The notes under the pieces were generated by a model, which was not told where the DNA came from, searched no databases, and saw nothing but the letters and a program-made list of their open reading frames with translations. A program made the translations under genes and the position numbers. DNA of 35,973 nt from Sphingobium sp. (GTDB lineage: Bacteria > Pseudomonadota > Alphaproteobacteria > Sphingomonadales > Sphingomonadaceae). This document shows, in pieces, positions 24,227 to 33,078 of this stretch (position 1 is the first letter of the stretch; each line of letters opens with the position of its first letter). The stretch is from NCBI RefSeq assembly GCF_003248505.1, contig NZ_QFOA01000030.1, positions 1 to 35,973 of the forward strand. The letters are read 5' to 3'.

Positions 24227-27167
24227 GGCTGCCTCCATGATCCTGCTGCTGCGCCTGCGCCGGCTCGGCCTGTGATTGGGTAGCCGGCCGCGCCGGGTTC
24301 TCCATGCTGCGGGCCAGGATGCCCGTCAGCCATTTGTCCACGGCACCAGCCGCGGATTGCGCACGTCCCGCCAGGAGATAGGCCAACCCGCCTTGCTCGA
24401 GGCCGTGGCGCGCCTCTCGCTCGGCTTCCATCCGCTGTTTACGCGCACCGCGGTCGCTGCGCTGCTGCTCACGCAGGCGGTCCCACCGATCTCCATGGCG
24501 GGCCTCACGTTCCTTGTGGCTATCTCGACCGAGGCGCCCCAAGCCCTCCAGTGCCGACGTCTTCTCTCCTGAATGGCGCTCCAGCTTATCGACGAGCCGG
24601 TCGCGGTCCTCTGTCCAGAGCTTCACACCAAACCGGGCTCGCGTGATCGCGGTGTAGTAATTCTGTCCGTTCACCAGACCGGAATTGACCGGAGCAAGGA
24701 CGTAGGCGCGAGCGTAAGTCTTCGACTGCGCCGAATAGACCGTCTCAGCGTAGCCATGATCCCAGGTCTTATGCTCGCCGAGGTCGATCGACTGGAGCCG
24801 GCCGTCGCGGTCCCACCGTATCGTCGCCCGGCTTCCGTCGAGACTCTCCACCGTGCCTCGTTCGGCATTCTTGAGATCAAGGTCCTTGCTGGCGAGACGC
24901 CATTGGATCCGGTCACCCTTCGACAGGTCGCGCTCTTCCTGTCGGAACACATTGACCTGCGACGCCTTCCCGATGCGAGGATCCCAGCGGATTGTGCGAC
25001 CATGTTCATCGATCAACCGGACGACCTGCCGCCCTCGCCCGTCGCGCCCGATCCCGACGACGCGATATTCTGCATCGCGCGCGATCCCCAGATCAGCATT
25101 GTCCCGCGAGAAGACGAGCACCTGTCCGCCCGAATAGAACCGGGCGAAGTGTTTCTCCTGGTCGGTCATTCCGGACGGCGTCAGGACCGACAGACGGGCC
25201 TCCTCGGCCGCGATGGCGCCCTCTGTCTTCAGCGCCTCCCTGATCTTCGTGTTGACGATCAGGCGGGTGGCATTCTCCAGAACGAGGATGTTGGTGTTGG
25301 CGCGGTTCTCCGGCTTCAGCCGCGTCCATTCGCCAACCAGTCCCTTGGCGAGCGCTTCGGCGTCCCCTCCGCTTGTAACCTTGTCCAGGTTCTCGAGCGA
25401 CGCGGCATAATTGCCCAGGCGCGCCTGGGTGACCGCCGCTTTCATCATCCGGGTTTCCTGCCGGACCGATTCGGTCAGTTCCGCCGTCGGCAGCCCGAGC
25501 TTCTGCAACAGCCAAAAGGCCTTGCCCTGCTCGATGGCACCGGTCTGCTTGTTGTCGCCCAGGACGATCAGCCGTGCCCCCGTCATACGGCTGATCTCGA
25601 GCACGCGAAGCGCCTGGCGGTTGCCGAGTTGCCCGGCTTCGTCGAGCACCAGGACATAGCCATCATCGATATTGCGTCCGCCCCCGGCGACCAGACTGGC
25701 AACGGTGCGAAACTCGATCCCCGCACTGGCGCCAAGATTGGCGGCTGCCGACGAAGTTGGAGCGAGCGCGATGAGCGTCGTTCCCCGCGGCGCAGCTTCG
25801 TTGAGCGCCTTCACCAATGTCGATTTGCCCGCGCCGGCGACGCCGTGAACGCCGACCAGCCGATCGCTGGTCGTGCCGATGTGGAGAAGCGCCGCCTCCT
25901 GTGCGGGATTGAGCCTTGGCTCCGCCAAGACTGCGCGGATGCGTTCGGGGGTCGAGATCGGCGAGGCGTCGCCAAGCGACAGCGAGAGATGCTCCGAGAG
26001 CGCCAGTTCCAACCGGGCGGTGCGTCGCGTCGTCCGTCCGCGGGTATGGACCGCGTCGCCGGTTTGATGGGGCGTTGCGAGCAGCTTGAACCGCTTCTCA
26101 TGCTCCTCGACCAGCGGTCGGACATCCGAGAGGCGGACCTCCCCTACATGGGAAGCAAGTGCGAGGCGGAACATCCGTCCCAGGTTGTTTACCGCCTCGC
26201 GTGTCTCGGCCTGGCGGATGCCGAATAACATGGCGCGGGCGGATAGCTGGGGATCTGGAGCAAGGTTGCGGTCGCCGGTCTGATCGGCTTCGGCGCGCAC
26301 CTCCAGCATCGCATCGCGGTGCTTTTCAGATGCGGCGGCCCAGCGGTCACGCAGCTCGTCAACGCCGACCTTCTGCTTCGGGGGTCGCGTTTCGTAGAAC
26401 GATTTGCGGCGAGCCGCCTGCCCCGTCAGCCCATGCTCCTTCGCATGCGCCTCGATTTCCTGGGACCGTTTGGAATTCTCGACGATGAGGTCGCGAGGAA
26501 GACCGTGGATCTCGAACAGACCGGTGCGAGGGTCCGAGGCGACCTCATAGCCGATCTCCCGGATCTCATGTGCCAGCTCGTTCCGGTAAACCTGCCCGGC
26601 GACGATCTGCTCGACATACATCGCCCGGGTTTCGAGACTGACCATCTGGCCGTCGTCGTCGCGGTTGGTCATGTTCATAACCACGACATGCGTGTGGAGT
26701 TGGGGGTCGAGCTGACGCGACGCATGTTCGGTGAACTTCGCGAAGATCAGGCGCCCGGTCGTCTCATGGACGATCTCGCCGTTCGATCGATGCCGGAGCA
26801 TCGCGTGTTCTTCGAGATAATCGAGTGCGACCCCGACCGCGCGTTCGTGCGCCGCGACCAGACGTTCGTCGCCGTGAACGAGCGCCATGATCGATACCGA
26901 TTTCGGAGCACTGACCGCGAAGTCCCAGCCCGGATGATGCTGGATGCTGCCATCGGCCCGGTGCCGGCCGAGTTGTTGGTCGCCGACCTTTCCCGCGAGC
27001 AGGTCCGCGAAGATGGCGGGATCGACCCTGCCCTCCAGCCCGAGCTCGGCGGCGATCCTGCCACCCCATTCGGACGGCTCGTCGCCGCCCTTGGTGTAAT
27101 AATCGCCGACGGTGTAATATTTCGCGATGTTGGCGGGCGTGCCCTTGAGGCGGCGGGGATGGATCAT
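24216..27167 (-). CDS. MobF-family relaxase/helicase (TrwC/TraA type)
   Basis: This protein should nick oriT, stay bound to the strand and unwind it for conjugation. The 983 residues start with a TrwC-like relaxase domain: two tyrosine pairs Y17-Y18 and Y23-Y24 (KYYTVGDYYTKGG) and the metal site H148..H158-T-H160 (EHASRQLDPQLHTHVVV). A RecD/TraI-like helicase follows with Walker A GVHGVAGAGKSTL (about 440) and the late motif VYSAQSKTYARAYVLAP / YTAITRARFGVKLW. The C-terminus is a charged, Arg-rich tail. ATG 27167 overlaps the traD stop by 4 bases. The nick site should lie in the repeat-rich gap upstream of the operon. Confidence 0.95.
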   Translation of the reverse strand: MIHPRRLKGTPANIAKYYTVGDYYTKGGDEPSEWGGRIAAELGLEGRVDPAIFADLLAGKVGDQQLGRHRADGSIQHHPGWDFAVSAPKSVSIMALVHGDERLVAAHERAVGVALDYLEEHAMLRHRSNGEIVHETTGRLIFAKFTEHASRQLDPQLHTHVVVMNMTNRDDDGQMVSLETRAMYVEQIVAGQVYRNELAHEIREIGYEVASDPRTGLFEIHGLPRDLIVENSKRSQEIEAHAKEHGLTGQAARRKSFYETRPPKQKVGVDELRDRWAAASEKHRDAMLEVRAEADQTGDRNLAPDPQLSARAMLFGIRQAETREAVNNLGRMFRLALASHVGEVRLSDVRPLVEEHEKRFKLLATPHQTGDAVHTRGRTTRRTARLELALSEHLSLSLGDASPISTPERIRAVLAEPRLNPAQEAALLHIGTTSDRLVGVHGVAGAGKSTLVKALNEAAPRGTTLIALAPTSSAAANLGASAGIEFRTVASLVAGGGRNIDDGYVLVLDEAGQLGNRQALRVLEISRMTGARLIVLGDNKQTGAIEQGKAFWLLQKLGLPTAELTESVRQETRMMKAAVTQARLGNYAASLENLDKVTSGGDAEALAKGLVGEWTRLKPENRANTNILVLENATRLIVNTKIREALKTEGAIAAEEARLSVLTPSGMTDQEKHFARFYSGGQVLVFSRDNADLGIARDAEYRVVGIGRDGRGRQVVRLIDEHGRTIRWDPRIGKASQVNVFRQEERDLSKGDRIQWRLASKDLDLKNAERGTVESLDGSRATIRWDRDGRLQSIDLGEHKTWDHGYAETVYSAQSKTYARAYVLAPVNSGLVNGQNYYTAITRARFGVKLWTEDRDRLVDKLERHSGEKTSALEGLGRLGRDSHKEREARHGDRWDRLREQQRSDRGARKQRMEAEREARHGLEQGGLAYLLAGRAQSAAGAVDKWLTGILARSMENPARPATQSQAEPAQAQQQDHGGSHDH

Positions 27168-29209
27168 GCCGGGTCCGCCGCATTGCGGTCGCCGTCACGC
27201 CGACCGTGCTGCTTAAGCCGGAACGCAGTTGCCCTCCCGTACAATGTGAGCTGGGGCGTCACGATTACCGGCTCGATGTCGCCCGTGGAGCCGCTCGACG
27301 ACGGCGTAACTGGCTCATCTGATGGTGGCGCTTCCTGCGCCTCCGCTGGGGACACCGCAGGCGCCAACGGTAGCTCATCCGTCGCCTCTTCTTGATGCGC
27401 ACGCCGCCGCTTCGCCGGCGGGCGGGTCGCTACAGGTTCCGACTGCGTGGCCGGCTCAGACGCGGCGAGCGGATCGATCGCCATGCGCGCCGGGGGCGAC
27501 AACCGCTCCTCGAACGCGACGCAGACGGACGGCACGCGGTTGTAGCTATCCTGGAACTGTACGACCGGCAGATTGCGCCCGAAGCGGAGATAACCGCACA
27601 GGTTGGGCAGATTGGTCACCTCGGTGTGCATGACTAGCGGCCGGGTGACCTGCATGCGTGAGAGGTTCACCCCGTCGCGCATATCGTTCACGCCGTAAGA
27701 CATGCCCTCATTGGCTTCGACCTGCTCGACCTGGCCCAGATTCTCCGAGACATGCTTCGCGGTCGGGGTGTCGTTGGCGCGCAGTGCCACCCAGGTCGAA
27801 CAATAGCCGGTGATCGCCGCGGCATCCTGAATGCCGTAGGTCGCCTCGAGCTGCGGATAGGACTGAAAGCCGAGGATGCCGCACCCGCCATATTTGCGGG
27901 CGCGCGCCAGGAAGTCCGAGAGCGACGGCAGTTTCTGGAGCGAAGGCAGCTCGTCGATTACGCAATAGAGACGGCGGTTGCGGTCGGCGGAAAGGCTCAT
28001 GATGGCGCTGATCGCAATATCGAGCCAGACCGTGATCAGGGGCCGGAGCGACGGCAGCTGGTCCGCCTTCACCGTGATAAACAGCCAGCTGTCATCCTTT
28101 TCGTTGGCGACCCAGTCGCGGATCGAAAGCCCGTCCTCGGTGTCATCGAGATAGGAGAAAGAGCGCATCACCGAGGCAAGCTCGGCCTGGATACCTGCCG
28201 ATGTCCGCTCCCCCTCCAGGGAGATGAAGGCGGCAGCGTCGGTCCCTTGCGCGAACGCGGCCAGATCCTTCAACTTCGACCTGAGCAGGGTGTCGAGGAG
28301 GATCGACACGAGCGTGCGCTGCTGCCGGGCGAGCTTGCGCATCACTGCGACCAGCGTTCCGCGCGCAGACTTTGCCCAAAACGGATCGCCCGCTTTATCC
28401 GGGATCGTCGACTCCGCGATCTGGTCGTAGTGATAGTCGCGCGGGACATCGACCCAGGGGGACCAGCGGTCGGAGCGCACGTCGAGTGGGTTGAGCAGGA
28501 TGTCGGTGCCGGGGCGGTAGAATTTCTCGACGAAGGTACCTGCGGTATCATAAACAATCGCGCGCTTGCCGCGCTGGCGGATCCCGTCGAGCATCTTGAT
28601 GATGATGTTGGTCTTGCCCGTTCCGGGGGCGCCGCAGATCAGGATATGTTCGGGCTCGAACGCATCGGGGACGTTCACACCGCCGATCTCGAAGCTGCCG
28701 CGAGCGCTCCGCCAGAGCGCCCGCCGCACCTGCCGGACGGTGCCGAACCGAGCCCCACGCAGAAACTGGTTGGAGCCGAGCCCCCTCCCCGTCCGGGTGA
28801 AGTAGAACCAGGCCCAGAACAGCATCGCGAGCGCGAACACGCCGGACAGCGCCGCCCCATGGATGAGGTATGTCTCGAAGGCCTCGAGCGTCCGGTGCGC
28901 GACACCCGATTCCAGCAGGCCTTTCGGTGAGGTCCAGTACTGCCGGCCGTCCGGTGTCTTGAACAGCAACGGGGTCGCGTTGCCGGGGATGGAATCCCCC
29001 ATGACGCTCGCCTGCGCGAGCTTCATCAGGACGAAGCGCTCATATTCGGAGGACTTTTCGAGTGCGTACCAGATGACCCCGCCGACCCAGATCACGAGCC
29101 CCGCGACCAGGGTCTGATAGAAGACCTGCGTGGTCATCCGCACATTGTGGACGATGGCCTGGCCACCCCGGGTCCAGCTCCCCAGCGTGTCGTGGCGAAA
29201 AATGCTCAT
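27164..29209 (-). CDS. traD: Type IV coupling protein TraD/VirD4
   Basis: The coupling protein links the relaxosome to the transfer channel at the inner membrane. The 681-residue product has two N-terminal membrane helices (FYQTLVAGLVIWVGGVIWYA and about 115-138, LSGVFALAMLFWAWFYF), then the hexameric ATPase domain: Walker A ICGAPGTGKTNIII (about 190-203), PLDVRSDRWSPW, Walker B LYCVIDELPSL (about 415) and LGFQSYPQLEATYG. A Pro/Glu-rich tail of about 120 residues follows, likely contacting partners. Layout and motifs are closest to F-type TraD. ATG 29209 overlaps the stop of the upstream ribbon-helix-helix gene (ATGA). Confidence 0.95.
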   Translation of the reverse strand: MSIFRHDTLGSWTRGGQAIVHNVRMTTQVFYQTLVAGLVIWVGGVIWYALEKSSEYERFVLMKLAQASVMGDSIPGNATPLLFKTPDGRQYWTSPKGLLESGVAHRTLEAFETYLIHGAALSGVFALAMLFWAWFYFTRTGRGLGSNQFLRGARFGTVRQVRRALWRSARGSFEIGGVNVPDAFEPEHILICGAPGTGKTNIIIKMLDGIRQRGKRAIVYDTAGTFVEKFYRPGTDILLNPLDVRSDRWSPWVDVPRDYHYDQIAESTIPDKAGDPFWAKSARGTLVAVMRKLARQQRTLVSILLDTLLRSKLKDLAAFAQGTDAAAFISLEGERTSAGIQAELASVMRSFSYLDDTEDGLSIRDWVANEKDDSWLFITVKADQLPSLRPLITVWLDIAISAIMSLSADRNRRLYCVIDELPSLQKLPSLSDFLARARKYGGCGILGFQSYPQLEATYGIQDAAAITGYCSTWVALRANDTPTAKHVSENLGQVEQVEANEGMSYGVNDMRDGVNLSRMQVTRPLVMHTEVTNLPNLCGYLRFGRNLPVVQFQDSYNRVPSVCVAFEERLSPPARMAIDPLAASEPATQSEPVATRPPAKRRRAHQEEATDELPLAPAVSPAEAQEAPPSDEPVTPSSSGSTGDIEPVIVTPQLTLYGRATAFRLKQHGRRDGDRNAADPA

Positions 29210-29508
29210 GGCCGGTCCTGCTCGGGATCGAGCAGCCCCCTTTCCCGGAGCAGCCGCCGCGCATCGTCCAGCCCCTGTTCGAGGACCTCTGGCGTGCGCT
29301 TGCCGACCGACGCGGCAAGGATTGCGAGCGCCTGAATGCAGGTCGCGTGGAGCTCGTCGAAGCGCGCGTGATATCCCGACGGATCGGTGCCCTCGAAGCG
29401 CTCGAGGATGTCGCGACAGTAAGCGGCGGTGGGGGATCCCGCGTCGCGGGCGCGTCCGTCGAGGCGCCTGAACAGCGCGTCGTCGAGACGGATGGTGATA
29501 CGAGCCAA
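29206..29508 (-). CDS. Ribbon-helix-helix relaxosome accessory protein (candidate)
   Basis: The N-terminus ARITIRLDDALFRRLDGRAR followed by SPTAAYCRDILERFEG is the ribbon-helix-helix pattern of MobC/TraY/MetJ-type DNA-binding proteins; the rest (to about residue 100) is helical. It is the first gene of the transfer operon, next to the candidate oriT, so a job in oriT binding or operon control fits. The start is not fixed: TTG 29508 has GGGAG 9 bases upstream and gives a product beginning right at the ribbon; an ATG at 29586 would add 26 unlikely Arg-rich residues. It overlaps traD by 4 bases. Confidence 0.75.
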   Translation of the reverse strand: MARITIRLDDALFRRLDGRARDAGSPTAAYCRDILERFEGTDPSGYHARFDELHATCIQALAILAASVGKRTPEVLEQGLDDARRLLRERGLLDPEQDRP

Positions 29509-29952
29509 GGGGCGAGACTCCCGTCTGGCACCCTGACGATCATGATGAAGCGTCGCCCTTATAGCGGAATTAGGCCGCGATCTCAAGGATTTGTGGTGGC
29601 AGCCGCCGGCAGCTGGATTGAGTCAAGCAAGCTCAATGACTTGAGCCGGCGGCATATCTCGGATGGCTGCCAGTGGCGGCCAGATTGCGCCAAATCGGCT
29701 GCCGACCTGTGCCACGCATAAGCCTTTAAAATAACTGGCGAAAAGAGCATCGCAGCACCCGTGCGTACGGTGCATTACTTCGCCTCCGGGCGTGCGTCCT
29801 CCCTTCCGCAGCGCCCTGAGCGCTGCGCAGCCTCGACCGGGCACGGGCGTGGCTTCCCCCGAAGGGGACCCAACAAGAATGGACTTGCGCGCGAGCGCGC
29901 TCTTTTGGATGATGCGGGCTTGGCGGGCAGACCCATGTGAAGGAACATGGAT
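29509..29952. other. Repeat-rich intergenic region, candidate oriT
   Basis: This gap of 444 bases lies between the divergent transfer operon and a small plus-strand gene. It holds nested inverted repeats at 29598-29671, GCACC/GGTGC (29755-29759 / 29769-29773), CAGCGC-CCTGA-GCGCTG (29809-29825) and a GCGCGAGCGCGC palindrome near 29890. No credible ORF is seen. Position next to a ribbon-helix-helix protein, coupling protein and relaxase fits an origin of transfer; I do not see a known MobF nick sequence such as the TATCCTG type. Confidence 0.55.
29598..29671. repeat. Nested inverted repeats (core of candidate oriT)
   Basis: Outer arms are GGCAGCC (29598-29604) with GGCTGCC (29665-29671); middle arms GCCGCCGGC (29602-29610) with GCCGGCGGC (29645-29653). 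Two competing inner hairpins use TTGAG/CTCAA (29618-29622 / 29632-29636) and GCTCAA-TGAC-TTGAGC (29631-29646). All arms are perfect. Such layered symmetry is typical of relaxosome binding sites. Confidence 0.75.
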
Positions 29953-30192
29953 ATGCCGAAACAGACCGAACGCGAACGGCTCGTCGATCTCGAATCCCGC
30001 CGCCGTAAACTCGATGACGAAGTCGAGGCGGCGCGCCGCGCCTTGCGCGGCAAATATGCTGCTGCCGTCACCGAACTGGAAGTCGAAAGGCTCACCGAAC
30101 GCGAGTTCAGAGATCTCGTCGTCCAGGCCATTCGTGCGGGCGGATCCCCTTCCCTGGCGGCGCTGAAAGCGTTGCCGGCTCAGCCCCGCTGA
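29953..30192 (+). CDS. Small charged coiled-coil protein, divergent from the transfer operon
   Basis: The 79-residue product starts MPKQTERERLVDLESRRRKL, continues with DDEVEAARRALRGKYAAAV and ends in a Pro/Ala tail. It is almost wholly helical and coiled-coil in style. ATG 29953 is favoured because GAAGGA lies 8 bases upstream; ATG 29947 is too close to it. Size, charge and place across the candidate oriT recall the small TraC/TraD accessory proteins of Ti-type systems, which also lie divergent from traA, but sequence identity is not evident. It is convergent with the SLOG gene at 30392. Confidence 0.68.
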   Translation: MPKQTERERLVDLESRRRKLDDEVEAARRALRGKYAAAVTELEVERLTEREFRDLVVQAIRAGGSPSLAALKALPAQPR

Positions 30193-30343
30193 TCATGACA
30201 ATGTCGCCCGCAGGCGGCCCAGCGACGAGCATGGCGGAGCCACGCGCAGGAGGCCGGTGCTCCCTTTTCGGGGCGCCGCATCGTCGGGCGACGGGCCTGG
30301 CCTTCTGCCGGGTCCCTGAGCCCGGCGATCCTGTATGCCCGAC

Positions 30344-30383
30344 AAAAAAAGGGACGGCCCGGGAATGACCCGAGCCGTCCCTT
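30344..30383 (-). terminator. Intrinsic terminator of the SLOG/DUF2493 operon
   Basis: Read on the minus strand: AAGGGACGGC, an inner CGGG/CCCG stem, GCCGTCCC, then a run of T (seven A on the plus strand, 30344-30350). The long stem and T-run make a convincing terminator 9 bases after the stop of the gene at 30392-31372. Confidence 0.88.
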
Positions 30384-30391
30384 CGCATTCC

Positions 30392-31372
30392 TCACCGCGC
30401 GGCTGCGGCATGCGGCTGCACCCGGCTGAGGAGACGTGGACGCACCCCCGCTTCCTGCAGGATACGCGCGAGGTGCCCTTGGATGCCGGAGCCTTCACAG
30501 ACGATCGCATGCACCGGCTTCATCGCCACGATCCGGTCGTTGCGCACGAACCCGGCGCGCTTGCCCAGTCCCTTCGGCAGGTCGAACCGCACCACCTTGA
30601 CGCCGTTCGCTGCCGCCCAGGCTTCGGCGATCGCGTCGGCGCCGCTGTCCTGTGCCGTGGTCAGCAACACCATGTTCGGAGCCAGCGCTCTCGCCTTGTC
30701 CAGCTCGGTGTGGATGGCGCGATAATCGTCCCATTGCGCCCCGCCCGAGAAGGCGACGAGCGGCCCCTGCGGATGGTGCTGGTCGATCCTGCGGTCGCGC
30801 CGGGCAGCGAGATAATCGGTGGCGGCAATCACCGAGGCGGTGCGCTTGCTCGACACCAGTGACCCGCGGGCCGCAGACCAGGGCTTGCCGGTTTCGTTCC
30901 GGAAGGCGGCGGCGGCATGGTCCCGCATGCAGGCGATGGCGTCGCTGGCCTCGTCATGCTCCTGGCATTTGAGCTGCGCCTCCTCCAGTTCGCGCATCAT
31001 CACCTCGCTGCCATCGGCGCAGCGGATGAGACCCTTCACCGCGCGCGCTGCGTCGTCGGCCTGACCGGCAAGACCCCGCGCCGTGCTGTGCAGGCTGTTG
31101 ACGATGCCCCATGCGATCCGCTCGGCGACCTTCTCCAACCGGGTATCGCGCAGGACATCGAAGACGGTGCTGATCAGCATCTCGGTGGCAAGCTGGACCT
31201 CCATCGGATCGGGCATGTCGCCGAGGAGTTCGTCCTCTCCCCGCATCACGCGGACCCCGTCCAGGTCGGAGGAGAAGGCTTGCGCGAAGGCATCGCTGGG
31301 CTGGGCGGTCTCGGCGGCGATGAGATCGGCGATTTCGGAGAAGCTGCGGGTGCTACGGAACATCGTGGTCAT
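30392..31372 (-). CDS. DUF2493 / SLOG-family protein A
   Basis: The 326-residue protein has an N-terminal helical region (about 1-190) and a C-terminal SLOG-type Rossmann domain as in DUF2493 (YspA/YpsA-related): GPLVAFSGGAQWDDYRAIHT, LLTTAQDSGADAIAEAWAA and a final AIVCEGSGIQGHLARILQE. SLOG domains bind nucleotides or nucleotide-derived ligands, and DprA binds single-stranded DNA. The function here is unknown. ATG 31372 follows an excellent AGGAGG site (AAAAAGGAGGTTCCC). It is a clear paralogue of the protein at 31957-32997: both share AERIAWG/AAEIAWG, RELEE.QL.CQ, PWS.ARGS and RN..I/L motifs. It is the last gene of its operon. Confidence 0.85.
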   Translation of the reverse strand: MTTMFRSTRSFSEIADLIAAETAQPSDAFAQAFSSDLDGVRVMRGEDELLGDMPDPMEVQLATEMLISTVFDVLRDTRLEKVAERIAWGIVNSLHSTARGLAGQADDAARAVKGLIRCADGSEVMMRELEEAQLKCQEHDEASDAIACMRDHAAAAFRNETGKPWSAARGSLVSSKRTASVIAATDYLAARRDRRIDQHHPQGPLVAFSGGAQWDDYRAIHTELDKARALAPNMVLLTTAQDSGADAIAEAWAAANGVKVVRFDLPKGLGKRAGFVRNDRIVAMKPVHAIVCEGSGIQGHLARILQEAGVRPRLLSRVQPHAAAAR

Positions 31373-31712
31373 GGGAACCTCCTTTTTCTTGAAAGAGGTC
31401 ATTTCCCCTGCACGGGCTTCGAGCATCGGGGTCAAGGATCGCGAAGCGACCGCGCCAGCGGCGACGGGGGTCACGATTTTCTTTGGCGCCGCACACCGCT
31501 CGCGAGGATCCGCCGCCCTCGCGCGCCAAGGAAAATGGTGGGGCCCCGTCGTCCTTGAGGCCGGTGCGTCCCGTGCCACACTAAGACGGCTTGAGAGAGA
31601 GGAAGAGGCTGTGATTCGGGGGGCTCGATGCCCCCCGAATCGCATCGGACGACGCGGACCCTTTGTCCGCTTCGGCCGTCCAACGCCGGTGGCTCGCGCG
31701 AGCCCCCGGGCC
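31373..31712. other. 340-bp gap before SLOG gene A
   Basis: No gene is supported. The gap contains the GC-rich hairpin at 31613-31641, a perfect palindrome GGCTCGCGCGAGCC (31691-31704) and an inverted repeat TTGGCGC/GCGCCAA around the middle. On the minus strand it would be a long leader for SLOG gene A. In that leader an in-frame ATG (MLEARAGEMTSFKKKEVP) precedes the proposed start, but without a good ribosome site. Confidence 0.5.
31613..31641. repeat. Perfect 12-bp stem-loop
   Basis: GATTCGGGGGGC (31613-31624), loop TCGAT, GCCCCCCGAATC (31630-31641). It has no T-run on either strand. The inner stem TTCGGGGGGC/GCCCCCCGAA is the same as in the hairpin at 21620-21645 next to the attachment site, with a different 5-nt loop. 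Confidence 0.85.
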
Positions 31713-31940
31713 TCAGTGGAGCGAGCTCTCGGGTGGTCGATACGCCTCGAACGGGTTGCCATCATGGAGATGCCCGAAGGGCGTGATGACATAGTCGCCA
31801 TCCTCCCGGCCGACGGCGCAAATCACGTAGCGAGGCTCGCCGGTTTGCACGTCGGTGCATTCGACAAGAGCAAGGTCTCCCGACTCGGCTGCGCGCAGCA
31901 GGGTCGAGAAGTTGCGGCGGAAGGCGTCCGGGATGGCCAT
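31713..31940 (-). CDS. DUF6117-type small protein
   Basis: The 75-residue protein (MAIPDAFRRNFSTLLRAAES, then GDLALVECTDVQTGEPRYVI and DGDYVITPFGHLHDGNPFEA) fits the DUF6117 group that I associate with plasmids and integrative elements of sphingomonads; that assignment is from memory of the family. There is no known function. It is a small soluble alpha/beta protein. The start is fixed by GGGAGG 5 bases upstream of ATG 31940. It lies 16 bases after the upstream SLOG gene, so it belongs to the same operon. Confidence 0.78.
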   Translation of the reverse strand: MAIPDAFRRNFSTLLRAAESGDLALVECTDVQTGEPRYVICAVGREDGDYVITPFGHLHDGNPFEAYRPPESSLH

Positions 31941-31956
31941 GATATCCTCCCGTGGT

Positions 31957-32997
31957 TCAAGCTGCGACCGCGGCGGCGCGGCGGCGTTCTCGCCGCCTGC
32001 CGCCTGCAAGACTGCGCACCGGCATACCCTTGTCGGGCGCCTGGTCGGATTTGCGGAAGGCATGGATAGGCACGCCGGCGGCATCGAGCTCCTCATAGAG
32101 ATTGGCCTGGACGCCCGACCCCTCGCACAGGACCGCCATCACCGGGTTGAGATCGCGAAGTTTGCGGTTGCGCGAGAAGGCCGCCTTCATGCCCGAGCCC
32201 ATCAGGTTGAACCGGACGGTCTGGACCTTGCGCTGCGCGGCCCATTTCTCGGCGATGAGATCCGCCCCCGCACGCTGCGCAGTGGTGATCAGAATCATGT
32301 GCGGGATTTGCTCTCTGACCAGATCGAGCCGCTCCCACAGCAGGTCGACATCGTGCCAGACGGCAGGTCCGGAGAAGATGACGATCGGCCCTTTTGGGTT
32401 GTGCCGATCGCGGAGTTCGAGCTGGCGCGCCCGCAGGAAATCGACCGCGGCGATCTGGCTTGCGGTGGACGTGCGCGACGCGCGAGACCCCCGCGCCGGC
32501 GACCAGGGCCAGCCCGACATCGCCCGGTACATCTCGGCCGCATAATCGCGCATGGTCTCGATCGCGAGCCGCTGTTCGGCGGTCGACTGGCAGAGAAGCT
32601 GCTTCTCTTCGAGCTCGCGGTTATAAACCTCGCCGCCTTCGGGATTGCGCGCCAGCACGCCGATCTCGTCGGCGAGACTGTCCTCCCGGCGCTCGAGCTT
32701 GCCGGCGACGAAGTGGAAGGAGTTCACGAACCCCCATGCGATCTCGGCCGCCAGCGGCTCCAGCCGCGTGTCGGCGAAGAGGTCGAACAGCGTCGCGATC
32801 ACGCCGGCGCTATCGGCCTGTGCCGCCAGTTCGTCGGGCATGCCATGTTCGCCCGGCTCGTCGGCGGGTTCGATGATCGACAGCGGCAGGGGATCGCCGA
32901 AGGCGGCCTGGAATTCGGGAGTGGCTGTCATCTCGGCATAGAGGGTTTTGAGGTCGGCGAAGCGGGCGATGCTGCGCACGGGTTCGTGCCTGGTCAT
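31957..32997 (-). CDS. DUF2493 / SLOG-family protein B
   Basis: This 346-residue paralogue of the gene at 30392-31372 has the same two-part plan: helical N-terminal region (IAWGFVNSFHFVAGKLERRE, NRELEEKQLLCQ) and the SLOG domain with GPIVIFSGPAVWHDVDLLWE, LITTAQRAGADLIAEKWAAQ, FNLMGSGMKAAFSRNRKLRD and AVLCEGSGVQANLYEELDAA. The last 30 residues are very basic (GGRRRERRRAAAVAA) and may contact nucleic acid. ATG 32997 has AAGGA about 9 bases upstream. A GC-rich hairpin at 33039-33063 separates it from the DUF736 gene and may reduce read-through. Confidence 0.85.
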   Translation of the reverse strand: MTRHEPVRSIARFADLKTLYAEMTATPEFQAAFGDPLPLSIIEPADEPGEHGMPDELAAQADSAGVIATLFDLFADTRLEPLAAEIAWGFVNSFHFVAGKLERREDSLADEIGVLARNPEGGEVYNRELEEKQLLCQSTAEQRLAIETMRDYAAEMYRAMSGWPWSPARGSRASRTSTASQIAAVDFLRARQLELRDRHNPKGPIVIFSGPAVWHDVDLLWERLDLVREQIPHMILITTAQRAGADLIAEKWAAQRKVQTVRFNLMGSGMKAAFSRNRKLRDLNPVMAVLCEGSGVQANLYEELDAAGVPIHAFRKSDQAPDKGMPVRSLAGGRRRERRRAAAVAA

Positions 32998-33038
32998 CGG
33001 TTGGGTCCTTTCAAAGAACGGTATGAGGAAGGGAGAAA

Positions 33039-33063
33039 CCGGGAGGCGCGCAGCGCCCCCCGG
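33039..33063 (-). terminator. GC-rich hairpin between DUF736 and SLOG gene B
   Basis: CCGGGAGGCGC (33039 on) pairs with GCGCCCCCCGG with a 3-nt loop. On the minus strand it is followed by a weak T-rich stretch (TTTCTCCCTTCC), so it may act as an attenuator that lowers expression of the downstream SLOG, DUF6117 and second SLOG genes. Confidence 0.45.
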
Positions 33064-33078
33064 CCGATCGGACTGGCC

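Noticed and set aside
24573..26228. Plus-strand frame of 551 codons inside the relaxase gene
   Set aside because: Antisense of the MobF relaxase, whose catalytic motifs are intact.
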